Below are positions 18,094-25,880 of a stretch of 64,000 nucleotides of DNA, piece by piece (positions within the stretch are counted from its first letter, which is position 1; each line of letters starts with the position of its first letter). A program made the position numbers and the translations under genes. The stretch lies in contig NZ_JADPCJ010000005.1 in NCBI RefSeq assembly GCF_015670795.1, positions 28,316-92,315 on the forward strand. The letters run 5' to 3'. Source of the stretch: Collinsella aerofaciens. Lineage in GTDB: Bacteria; Actinomycetota; Coriobacteriia; Coriobacteriales; Coriobacteriaceae. Below the pieces are notes generated by a model. The model was not told where the DNA came from. It ran no database searches and saw only the letters and a program-made list of their open reading frames with translations.

Positions 18094-18731
18094 GCGCCCC
18101 AGTTGCAGTTGCGGCTTGCCTGTGCGCCCTGAGTGTATTTATCGCGACGGGTTTGGATCGGGCGGATGCACGCAAGATCGCAGGGGCCTGCAAGCGCGAG
18201 GCGGTGCTGGTCGCTGCCGCGGGTCGCTCAGTGGTCGATGCCCTGACCGCGCGAGTGAAGGGCGCGGTTGGAGCGGGCGGCCCGGCGCGAGTTTCGCTCG
18301 GCGAAGTGTCCGAGATGATCGATGTTGTGCGCTTGGGTCTTTCGGCCGGTCTTTCGTTTGATGCGGCGCTTGAGATTTTCTGCGCCAACCGCCGGTCAGT
18401 GCTGGCTCTTCGCCTTGAGCGGGCCTGCATGGCGTGGCAGGTGGGCGTGGGCACGCGTGAGGACGAGTTGTTGGCCGCCGCGCGCGATCTGGACGTACGA
18501 GCGCTCGAGACCTTTGCCATCACGGTGGGGCAGGCGCTCGCCCTGGGTGCCCCACTTGCCGAGACACTGGCCGCTCAAAGTCGCGAGATCCGTGCGGCTC
18601 ATCGCGCCGCGGTCGAGCGCGAGATCGAGCGTGCGCCCATCAAGCTGCTGATTCCCACCGGCACACTCATCTTGCCGGCGTTGCTTCTGTCCATATTGGG
18701 CCCGCTGTTGGGAGCAGGCGGGATGATGTAG
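18090..18731 (+). CDS. tadC: Tad pilus inner-membrane protein TadC
   Basis: A 213-residue paralogue of TadB; the two form the membrane platform of the Tad system. It has an N-terminal hydrophobic helix, the F-domain segment VSEMIDVVRLGLSAGLSFD, the second half with GQALALGAPLAETLAAQSRE, and a C-terminal helix LLIPTGTLILPALLLSILG. The start is ATG at 18090, overlapping the tadB stop (ATGA) and preceded by GGTGGAG. Earlier in-frame codons lie inside tadB and are not needed. Confidence 0.88.
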   Translation: MSAPVAVAACLCALSVFIATGLDRADARKIAGACKREAVLVAAAGRSVVDALTARVKGAVGAGGPARVSLGEVSEMIDVVRLGLSAGLSFDAALEIFCANRRSVLALRLERACMAWQVGVGTREDELLAAARDLDVRALETFAITVGQALALGAPLAETLAAQSREIRAAHRAAVEREIERAPIKLLIPTGTLILPALLLSILGPLLGAGGMM

Positions 18732-18741
18732 GGAGGAATAC

Positions 18742-18975
18742 ATGAACACGATGACTGACGTTGCTGGCAAGGTCTGGAGCTGGGCTGTTTGCCAGTCAAT
18801 TCGCGCTCGCCAGCATGCCGGGGAGCTACTGCAGGAGGAGAGTGCGCAGGGCACCACCGAATACGCCATCTTGGTCGGCGTGCTCGTGGTGATCGCCATC
18901 ATTGCCATTGTCGCATTTAAGGGCAAGGTCCAAGATCTATGGAACGCTATCAGCGAGGGCATCAACAGCCTGTAG
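18742..18975 (+). CDS. flp: Flp-type major pilin precursor
   Basis: A 77-residue prepilin, probably the pilus subunit. A charged leader of about 33 residues ends at EESAQGTTEY, followed by the hydrophobic helix AILVGVLVVIAIIAIVAF and a short tail. With Glu at +5, cleavage would fall after Ala (SA^QGTTEY), not after Gly as in most Flp pilins; cleavage after the Gly would place Glu at +3. The ribosome site GGGAGGA lies before the ATG. It follows tadC by 10 bp. No prepilin peptidase is encoded in the locus. Confidence 0.88.
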   Translation: MNTMTDVAGKVWSWAVCQSIRARQHAGELLQEESAQGTTEYAILVGVLVVIAIIAIVAFKGKVQDLWNAISEGINSL

Positions 18976-19502
18976 AGGGCGAGCGCCCCATCGGGGTGCT
19001 GCTGGTGTTTGCTTGCCTGACCGTGGCGATAGCGGCGGTGCTTTGGGGGCTTAACGCCGCGCGGCAGCAGCGTCCTGGGGCCGCCTTCGATTCGGGCTCA
19101 GATTCGGCGGTGGCGTCTCAAAAAGATGAGATGCGAGATGCGGACGATTCGGATGTCGCTGTCACGGCGCAAACCTTTCTGCGGACGCTCGACAAGCGGT
19201 CTGGCACTGCGACGGATTCACCTGAGGACAACGCGATTGCGGTCCGGCTTGCATGGTCCGAGGACCGACCGATGACCGAGGCAGCGGCGGATATGTTACG
19301 CGCCTACCGCGAGGTGCCAACGGCCCAGCTCGCCCTGAGCGGCTATCTCGATATTAAGGGCAACGTATGGGGCGCCATTGTGCGCGATGGGCGCGGCTGG
19401 GTCGATATGGTGACGGTTGCCGCGGATGCCGGCGATGCCTCGTGCCGCCTGCGCGTGATCCGCCTGAGCCCGCAGGCATCGAACTCAAAGGAGGGGTCGT
19501 GA
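18939..19502 (+). CDS. Unknown single-span protein of the tad locus
   Basis: A 187-residue protein that starts inside flp (37-bp overlap). It has one predicted membrane helix (GVLLVFACLTVAIAAVLWGL at about residues 19-38) and an Asp/Ser/Ala-rich extracytoplasmic part. No known domain was recognised. The ribosome site for the ATG at 18939 is weak, so a GTG at 18996, immediately before the helix, is an alternative. Place in the operon suggests a pilus accessory or regulatory role. Confidence 0.65.
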   Translation: MERYQRGHQQPVEGERPIGVLLVFACLTVAIAAVLWGLNAARQQRPGAAFDSGSDSAVASQKDEMRDADDSDVAVTAQTFLRTLDKRSGTATDSPEDNAIAVRLAWSEDRPMTEAAADMLRAYREVPTAQLALSGYLDIKGNVWGAIVRDGRGWVDMVTVAADAGDASCRLRVIRLSPQASNSKEGS

Positions 19503-19503
19503 A

Positions 19504-19722
19504 ATGCATGACGTCCTGCGCGAGGAATCTGCCCAGGCGACGGTCGAATACGCCATCGTCACGGTGGCGCTGCTTTCCATCGTGCTGGCGATCGCGGGGC
19601 TTTGGCGTGCCGGTGCCGACGGGCGCTTGGCGGCGCTGGTCGAGCGGGCGGCATCCCATGGCGTTGCCTCGACGTCGGTTATCGACGCCGCTGCGGGTGC
19701 TAAGGACATCGCGTTGTATTGA
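19504..19722 (+). CDS. Small Flp/TadE-like pseudopilin
   Basis: A 72-residue protein with a leader ending EESAQATVEY and a hydrophobic helix AIVTVALLSIVLAIAGLW. It carries the same A-Q-x-T-x-E cleavage signature as the pilin gene 760 bp upstream. AGGAGGGG lies before the start. The soluble tail is about 37 residues. It may be a second, minor pilin. Confidence 0.8.
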   Translation: MHDVLREESAQATVEYAIVTVALLSIVLAIAGLWRAGADGRLAALVERAASHGVASTSVIDAAAGAKDIALY

Positions 19723-20194
19723 TATCGCGCGCGAGGACCGGGCGCAGTCTACGGTCGAGGCCGCTTTTTTGCTGCCGACGTTTCTGATGCTCATCCTTCT
19801 CGCACTGCAACCGGTGTGCCTGCTCTATACGCGCGCGGTCATGGAGTCTGCCGCTGCCGAGACCGCGCGGCTCATGACCACGACGACGGCGGAGGACGAC
19901 GATCTTAAGGAGTTCACCCGCCGCCGGCTTGCCGCGGTGCCCAACGTTTCGATCTTTCATGCCGGCGGGCCGTTGTCGTGGAATATCGAGCTTGGTCGGG
20001 CCGGTGCGGGTGGCGTCTCGTCCGTGTCCGTTTCCGGCGAGGTCAGGCCGTTGCCTGTGATCGGTGCGTTTGCGCAGGCTATGGGTGGTACCGCCGAGGG
20101 CGGCTACGTTGAGCTCAAGGTCGATGTCTCGTATCAATCACGTCCCGAATGGCTGGAGGGAGATTATGATTCGTGGATTGCTACATGGGATTAA
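19697..20194 (+). CDS. TadE-like pseudopilin
   Basis: A minor pilin-like protein. The frame contains DRAQSTVEAAFLLPTFLM, a leader/helix junction typical of TadE, followed by a long helix and an extracytoplasmic domain of about 120 residues. The start is uncertain: GTG at 19697 is the last regular start codon before the signature and lies inside the previous gene, with no clear ribosome site. ATT at 19718, preceded by AAGGA, is possible. It overlaps the next gene by 29 bp. Confidence 0.72.
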   Translation: MLRTSRCIDIAREDRAQSTVEAAFLLPTFLMLILLALQPVCLLYTRAVMESAAAETARLMTTTTAEDDDLKEFTRRRLAAVPNVSIFHAGGPLSWNIELGRAGAGGVSSVSVSGEVRPLPVIGAFAQAMGGTAEGGYVELKVDVSYQSRPEWLEGDYDSWIATWD

Positions 20195-22319
20195 GCGTTT
20201 CTGGTCTAGATGCGTTTTGACGCGCCGTCCGAGCTGCCATCGCAAGCGAGGCGGCTTTATGGGCCGCGCCGGTATCGACCTGTTTATCGAAGACGGTGCC
20301 TACACCACGCTTTCTTCTGCCGTGGTCATCCTAGTGGTGCTCACGTTGTTGTTTTCGTCGACCGCGGCGATATGGAGCATGTCGCGTGCCGGGGATACCC
20401 AGGTGGCGGCCGATAGCGGCGCGCTGGCGGGTGCCAACGTAGTGTCGTCCTATCACACGGCTGCTACGGTGGTTGATGCGAGCATCTTGAGTCTGGGGCT
20501 GGCGGGGTTTGCCACAATCGGGACGGGCCTGGTCGCCATCCTCATCCCGGGTGCCGAACCAGTTGCCGGCAATATGGTCGACACCGGGATTGAGATCATT
20601 AAAACGCGCAACAAGTTTGCCAAAAGCGCATCGGAAGGCTTACAGAAAATCGAGACGGCTCTGCCGTATCTGATTGCCGCGCGTGCCACGCAGGCGGTGT
20701 CGGCGCAGGATACCGATAGTGTGACCTATACCGGTACGGCGCTTGCCGTGCCCAGGATGTCCGAGTCGGATTTCGTTGCGCTCGAGGGTTCTGAGATCTC
20801 GACCGATGCCATTAAAGACACATCGAAAGATCTGGAGCGCGCAGCAGATGAGCTGCAGAAGGCCTCGGAGGAGACGGCGAAAGCAAAAGAACGCGCCTGG
20901 CTTGCGGATTGCGGTGGATCGGTTCCGGCTTCGGTCGGTAGCTGTTCATGCATGTGGGAACGTGCGAGGAGTTTGGCAAAGCTCTCGGGTGAGCAGAACC
21001 CGCATTATGCCTCGAGCATTTCGTGGGAGCCACAGGTGGCGCTCGACCGCGCGAAGACCTACTACCGTCAACGCCTGGCAGACGAAAAACCGCAGGGTTC
21101 AAGCGTCGAGACGAAGGCGGAGTCGGCGGCGCGCAAGGCGTTTTACACCTATGCGAGTACAGAGGTCAATCGTGCATATGTAACCGAGGACGGAGATGAA
21201 GTCGCTTCCTATATCCCGCTGTTGCCGCGCAACACTGACGAGGTGCGAGCGACGGAACTCTATACCGATACGGTGTGGCCAACCAGTGCCATCGATGGCA
21301 AGACGTATCTGCATTACGGAACGAGTTGCCCCAACTATAAGAAGGGGGCGCCATGCGGGCTGGCCTCGGTTGCTGCTTATGACGGGCAGGACAAATGCAA
21401 TAGATGCCATTTTGGTGTTTCGTCGCTCGGTGCCGTTGCGGCTCCTTCGACTTCTATCGAAAACGGCTTCGAGTACCACTTTGACAAGTTCAAAGAGGCT
21501 CTGGAAGACTACGTCGAATGCCGCAACAAAGAGCTCGAGCTCGAGCGTCAGACCGAAGACGAGGCCGATCGTGCGGGCAATACGTTTGACCAGGCCATCA
21601 AGGAGCTTTCGGGCGAGCGTCCGCGTATCGCTCCGCCCGGTCGCAACGGCGTAGTTGCCCTTGCGGTTTCGGGTGCCATCTCGAGCCCCGATGAGCTCAA
21701 CTCTTCGTTTAGCACGGCAGTCAGGCTCGGCGATCGCGGTGCTATCTCTGCCGCGGTGTTGGCACCCGATGAGGCGACGGCGCAAAACAACGTGCTTTCG
21801 CGATTTTTCTCGACATTGAAGGAACGCTCGGGCGGCGTTGCCGGCGTGCTCGACGGCGTCATGGATGTTTGGGGACGGCTGCTCGTAGGATACGGTGATA
21901 TCCAAGGTTCGGCCGACGAACTTATGGACGAGATGATTAAAGGCCTAGGAGGGGGCAGCGGCGCGTTGGGTTCCATCGCATCGTGGCTCGGCGATACCGT
22001 TTCGGCGTCCATGGCGGCGTTGGGTCTGGAACCGTGCGACTTGCGCCTGCGAAAGCCAGTGCTGACCGATTCCGCCAACGTCATTAAGAGCCCGGGGTCT
22101 GACATTGCTGGTCTCTCTCAAGCGCAAGACAAGCTGCGAAGTATTCCGTTGGGCGTGACCGATCCCAAGGCGCTTTGCGAGGCGTTGGAATATCAAGTCG
22201 AACGCACCATTAGCGGTACGGTGTTCACGCTTGCGGAGATTCCTCTGCCCGGCGGCGGCTCCATCCCACTCACCGTCGATGTTGCCACGCTGGTTGGCGC
22301 TCTGGGCGGTGGGTCGTAA
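20166..22319 (+). CDS. Large TadG-like protein
   Basis: A 717-residue protein with a basic N-terminal tail, one helix (AVVILVVLTLLFSSTAAIW at about 55-73) and a large extracytoplasmic part. It has the TadG-type AADSGALAGANV region after the helix. A cysteine-rich stretch is at about 255-425 (C-x-C near 262 and CPNYKKGAPCG...CNRCHF near 390-418), which may be disulfide bonded or bind metal. GGAGGGAG precedes the ATG at 20166. It overlaps the TadE-like gene and ends in TAATG with the next gene. It is much longer than most TadG proteins I know. Confidence 0.7.
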   Translation: MIRGLLHGIKRFWSRCVLTRRPSCHRKRGGFMGRAGIDLFIEDGAYTTLSSAVVILVVLTLLFSSTAAIWSMSRAGDTQVAADSGALAGANVVSSYHTAATVVDASILSLGLAGFATIGTGLVAILIPGAEPVAGNMVDTGIEIIKTRNKFAKSASEGLQKIETALPYLIAARATQAVSAQDTDSVTYTGTALAVPRMSESDFVALEGSEISTDAIKDTSKDLERAADELQKASEETAKAKERAWLADCGGSVPASVGSCSCMWERARSLAKLSGEQNPHYASSISWEPQVALDRAKTYYRQRLADEKPQGSSVETKAESAARKAFYTYASTEVNRAYVTEDGDEVASYIPLLPRNTDEVRATELYTDTVWPTSAIDGKTYLHYGTSCPNYKKGAPCGLASVAAYDGQDKCNRCHFGVSSLGAVAAPSTSIENGFEYHFDKFKEALEDYVECRNKELELERQTEDEADRAGNTFDQAIKELSGERPRIAPPGRNGVVALAVSGAISSPDELNSSFSTAVRLGDRGAISAAVLAPDEATAQNNVLSRFFSTLKERSGGVAGVLDGVMDVWGRLLVGYGDIQGSADELMDEMIKGLGGGSGALGSIASWLGDTVSASMAALGLEPCDLRLRKPVLTDSANVIKSPGSDIAGLSQAQDKLRSIPLGVTDPKALCEALEYQVERTISGTVFTLAEIPLPGGGSIPLTVDVATLVGALGGGS

Positions 22320-22795
22320 TGAGTATCCGCATGCGTCTGCGCGAGGAGCGCGCCCAAGCGACGGTGGAGATGGCGGTGGTTACGCCCGTTTTGCTGGTGC
22401 TGGCACTCATCGTGTACAACGTCATGATCTTTGCCAGCGCTGTCGCGCGCTTCGACCGCGTGGTACCCGACATCGTGTTGGCGCACGCCGTGGCGTCGGA
22501 GGGGGAGGGCGACGAAAGCTCTGCCGATGCCTCGGCGACGGTTCAGACTCAAATTCTGAATGCCATGGAAGGCTATGACTTGCGGATCGAAGTGTCGAGC
22601 GAGCAAGGCGCGGAGGCATTGGATGGTGGCCTGCTCTCCCTATCCGGTACGTTTAGGACCTACACCTGCACCATGCACTATGAGCCGTGGCCGACTTCTC
22701 TCAGCATCGCTGGCGTTTCGCTGGGGGCGCCGACAACGTTGTCGCACGAGCGCGCGGTGACGGTCGATCCATGGCGTCCGGGGGTGGTCATGTGA
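22319..22795 (+). CDS. TadE-like pseudopilin
   Basis: A 158-residue protein starting MSIRMRLREERAQATVEMAV, again A-Q-x-T-x-E, followed by the helix VTPVLLVLALIVYNVMIFA and an extracytoplasmic domain. It overlaps the previous stop by one base and the next start by four. Likely a minor pilin of the Tad system. Confidence 0.78.
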   Translation: MSIRMRLREERAQATVEMAVVTPVLLVLALIVYNVMIFASAVARFDRVVPDIVLAHAVASEGEGDESSADASATVQTQILNAMEGYDLRIEVSSEQGAEALDGGLLSLSGTFRTYTCTMHYEPWPTSLSIAGVSLGAPTTLSHERAVTVDPWRPGVVM

Positions 22796-23151
22796 CCGCG
22801 GTCTCGTCTTACATCGCCTACGCGCGGGCACTCAACAGGCTGGGTTGGACGCCGGCCGAGTTTGTGGTGGCGGAGTCGTTTGCCGTGCGCCTGCGCGGCA
22901 TGCTGGGACGGCGTCCGGTTGCCGCCAACGGCCTGCCGCTTGTCATGGCGTTTCCGCACTGTTCCTCGGTCCACACGTGTTTTATGGCTTATCCCATCGA
23001 TATCGCCTTTATCGATGCGCGCGGCTATGTCCTCGTATGCTACGAAAACGTACGTCCCTGGCGTATGTGCTCCTGTCCCGGCGCCTGGGCCGTACTAGAG
23101 CGCCCTTCAATCATTGTTTCGACCCCTGCTCTCCAACGCGTGCCGGCTTAA
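22792..23151 (+). CDS. DUF192 family protein
   Basis: A 119-residue protein of the DUF192 fold: ESFAVRLRGMLGR near residue 23, MAFPHCSSVHTCFMAYPIDIAF in the middle, and CPGAWAVLE near the end. Function of the family is unknown; members are often near secretion or surface genes. GTG at 22792 is chosen because GGGGTGG lies five bases before and it overlaps the previous stop (GTGA). Last gene of the tad operon. There is no signal peptide. Confidence 0.8.
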   Translation: MTAVSSYIAYARALNRLGWTPAEFVVAESFAVRLRGMLGRRPVAANGLPLVMAFPHCSSVHTCFMAYPIDIAFIDARGYVLVCYENVRPWRMCSCPGAWAVLERPSIIVSTPALQRVPA

Positions 23152-23248
23152 GGGACTGAGCGAAAAACTTCTTGCTGCCGGCTGATGCCTCTGACGTGCC
23201 GATTTATAGAACCGAGGCTGTGCTCAAAAACTTTTTTAAAATTCTCGG

Positions 23249-23276
23249 TTGACCGGAACGCGTCCTTGGTTATACT
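23249..23276 (+). promoter_or_regulatory. tRNA-Phe promoter
   Basis: TTGACC (23249-23254) and TATACT (23271-23276) with a 16-bp spacer, 32 bp before the tRNA. Confidence 0.75.
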
Positions 23277-23308
23277 AATCAAGCCTTGAAACAAGGCACA
23301 CCTCAAAT

Positions 23309-23363
<55 letters not shown>

Positions 23364-23381
<18 letters not shown>

Positions 23382-23614
23382 CCTTGAATTGTTTAGGACC
23401 TCTGCAAAGGGGTCCTTTTCTTTTATGCAGCCCCCACATGGAATCGAACCCCGTGAGGGCGCGGAGCTGAGTAAACGCGTAAGCGTTTGCCAGCGTAGCT
23501 CGCAAGGCGCGTAAGCGCCGCAGCGGTCCGTCCGCGCAGCGCGCGGACGCGATTCCCTTCCCCGCCACCTTGAATTGACTAGGACCTCTGCAAAGGGGTC
23601 CTTTTCTTTTATGT
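23364..23614 (+). repeat. tRNA-linked duplicated element, copy A (tRNA-Phe)
   Basis: The tRNA 3' end with its terminator (23364-23428) is repeated at 23550-23614 with two mismatches (offset 186 nt). Between them the core begins with an inverted copy of this tRNA's own T-arm (GGAATCGAACCCC, from 23440) and continues with small hairpins (AAACGC/GCGTTT, GGCGC/GCGCC, TCCGCGC/GCGCGGA). Both terminators are AGGACC...GGTCCT followed by a T-rich run. The following 23615-23864 holds a GCATCCC/GGGATGC hairpin and a possible -10 box TATACT at 23792. Confidence 0.85.
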
Positions 23615-23864
23615 AGAGTTCCGCGAAAAATGCATCCCAGAATTGGGCTTTAGAGCGGGATGCGCTTTCCGGCGCGTACTTCCGACGTGCGTGCACATCT
23701 CGGCGCGCCATCTCGGACCCGCCCGCCTAGACATTCCTCCCACTTTTGCGCCACTTTGTAGACCGTTCGGTCGCCTGTCTGCATGCGCGGGTATACTCAA
23801 ATCGATAGATATGTCATGCAAGAGCGATGCGGGCTTAGCCCGTATGATTCAAAAGGGGGCAGTG

Positions 23865-24926
23865 ATGGAGAGGATACTCGGCGTTAATCTCTCTGGCTGG
23901 TTTATTCCCGAGCCTTGGGTGACCCCGTCGCTATACACGGCGACCGGTGCATCCAATGCGGCCGAGCTGCAGGAGGCCATGGGCACCGCCGCCTATAACG
24001 AGCGCATGCGCCGTCATTACGAGACGTTTGTGAGCGAGGATGATTTCCGTCGCATGGCGCAGATCGGCCTCAATGCCGTGCGTCTGCCGGTACCCTGGTA
24101 TGCCTTTGGCTCGCAGGAGTCCGATGCGTCCTACATCTCGGTTGTCGACTACATCGACCGTGCAATTGAGTGGGCTGCCAAGTACGACATCCGCGTGCTG
24201 CTTGATCTAGCAACTGTGCCCGGTGGCCAGGGCGATTCCAACGATTCGCCCGCCACGCCGGAGGCTGTTGCCGAGTGGCATTCGTCCACCAACGGTCGTC
24301 ATGTCGCACTCGACGTGCTCGAGCGCCTGGCCGATCGCTACGGCGAGGCCGAGAGCCTGCTGGGCATTGAGCTGCTGGATACGCCGCAGATGAGTGTCCG
24401 CAAGAGCCTCTTCACCATGACGGATGGCATTCCTGCGCACTACCTGCGCAACTTCTATCGCGATGCCTATGAGCTCGTCCGTTCGTATATGCCCGAGGAT
24501 AAGATCGTCGTCTTTTCGTCTTCGGGACATCCCAGCGAGTGGAAGCATTTTATGCGCGGCGCTAAGTACAAGAACGTCTACATGGACCTTCACCTGTACC
24601 ATTACCGCGACGAGTATGCGCTCGATATCACGAGCCCCCGCGGGCTGACGACGGCGATTTCGCGTAACAAGCGCGAGCTTAAAGAAGCGATTTCGACTGG
24701 GTTCCCCGTGCTGGTGGGCGAATGGTCGGGCGCGGCGATCTTTGCCAACTCGTCGGTTACGCCCGAGGGCCGCAATGCCTACGAGCGCGTGTTTATCGCC
24801 AACCAACTGGCTTCGTTTGCACCGGCTGCCGGTTGGTTCTTCCAAACGTGGAAGACCGAGAAGCGCATTGCAGCATGGGACGCCCGCGCGGCGCTCGGTA
24901 CGCTCGAGCGTGGCATGATTGAATAG
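23865..24926 (+). CDS. GH5-like glycosidase with an altered acid/base site
   Basis: A 353-residue (beta/alpha)8-like protein of the glycoside hydrolase 5 type, close to exo-1,3-beta-glucanases in its N-terminus (GVNLSGWFIPEPWVTPSLY). The nucleophile segment VGEWSG is present, with Glu286. The acid/base segment, normally GIELLNEP, reads GIELLDTP, so Asp172-Thr173 replace Asn-Glu. Retaining hydrolysis should be impaired. There is no signal peptide, so it should be cytoplasmic. ATG at 23865 is preceded by AGGGGG at five bases. It is seven bp before rsmI and may share its transcript. Confidence 0.8.
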   Translation: MERILGVNLSGWFIPEPWVTPSLYTATGASNAAELQEAMGTAAYNERMRRHYETFVSEDDFRRMAQIGLNAVRLPVPWYAFGSQESDASYISVVDYIDRAIEWAAKYDIRVLLDLATVPGGQGDSNDSPATPEAVAEWHSSTNGRHVALDVLERLADRYGEAESLLGIELLDTPQMSVRKSLFTMTDGIPAHYLRNFYRDAYELVRSYMPEDKIVVFSSSGHPSEWKHFMRGAKYKNVYMDLHLYHYRDEYALDITSPRGLTTAISRNKRELKEAISTGFPVLVGEWSGAAIFANSSVTPEGRNAYERVFIANQLASFAPAAGWFFQTWKTEKRIAAWDARAALGTLERGMIE

Positions 24927-24932
24927 GTTGAT

Positions 24933-25811
24933 ATGACGCAAAACAGCGCCCATACGGGCAAACTCTATGTGGTCGGCACGCCCATCGGCAACCTGGGCGA
25001 CCTGTCCCCGCGCGTTGGCGAGGCGTTTGCCGCCGCCGATGCCATCTGCTGCGAAGACACGCGTGTGACGTCAAAGCTGCTGATGCACCTGGGCATTTCC
25101 AAGCCGCTTGTCCGTTGCGACGAGAATGTGATCGCCAGCCGCGCCGCCGGCCTGGTCGACCGTCTGCTGGCGGGGGAGACCCTCGCCTTTGCCTCGGACG
25201 CCGGCATGCCGAGCGTGTCCGATCCCGGCCAGGCGCTGGTCGAGGCGGCACGTGAGGCCGATGTGCCCGTCGAAGTTATTCCCGGGCCCTCCGCTTGCGT
25301 CACGGCGCTCGTTTCGTCCGGCATTCCCTGTGAGCATTTTTTCTTTGAGGGCTTTTTGGGCCGAAAGCACGGCGACCGCGTGCGTCGTTTGCAGCGCCTT
25401 GCCGTGGTTCCCGGCGCACTCATCTTCTACGAGTCTCCACATCGCATCGTGGCGACGCTCGAGGCCGTGGCAGAGGTTTTTCCCCAGCGTGAGGTTGCCG
25501 TCTGCCGCGAGCTCACCAAGCTGCACGAGGAAGTCTTGCGCGGGCCCGCTGCCCAGCTTGCTGAGGAGCTGCGTGCTCGCGGCGAGGTAAAGGGCGAGAT
25601 TGCGCTGGTCATCGCGCCGCCGAGCGAGGATGAGGAGGCCGGTATCGTGCCGGTTGGCGCCGCGGCAGCGGATCCCGACGAGGCCCTGCGCGAGGATATC
25701 CGCGCCGCGCTCGAGGAGGGGGAGCCCGCGTCTGCGGTGGCCAAGCGCCTGTCTCAGAAGTATTCGCGCCGCAAGCGCGATGTCTATGCCATGGTGCTCG
25801 ATATGCAATAG
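24933..25811 (+). CDS. rsmI: 16S rRNA 2'-O-ribose C1402 methyltransferase
   Basis: Methylates C1402 in 16S rRNA with S-adenosylmethionine. The N-terminus has VGTPIGNLGDLSPR, then CCEDTRVT, SDAGMPSVSDPG and IPGPSA, all hallmarks of the RsmI/tetrapyrrole methylase fold. The 292-residue length and C-terminal helical segment (ALEEGEPASAVAKRLSQKY) are typical. It follows the GH5-like gene by six bp and precedes metG. Confidence 0.95.
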   Translation: MTQNSAHTGKLYVVGTPIGNLGDLSPRVGEAFAAADAICCEDTRVTSKLLMHLGISKPLVRCDENVIASRAAGLVDRLLAGETLAFASDAGMPSVSDPGQALVEAAREADVPVEVIPGPSACVTALVSSGIPCEHFFFEGFLGRKHGDRVRRLQRLAVVPGALIFYESPHRIVATLEAVAEVFPQREVAVCRELTKLHEEVLRGPAAQLAEELRARGEVKGEIALVIAPPSEDEEAGIVPVGAAAADPDEALREDIRAALEEGEPASAVAKRLSQKYSRRKRDVYAMVLDMQ

Positions 25812-25880
25812 ATGGAGGATATCCAGCCCTTGCGCTAGAATCATCCTCTGTATGCAACGTTTTTCTGGAGGACAAACCCC

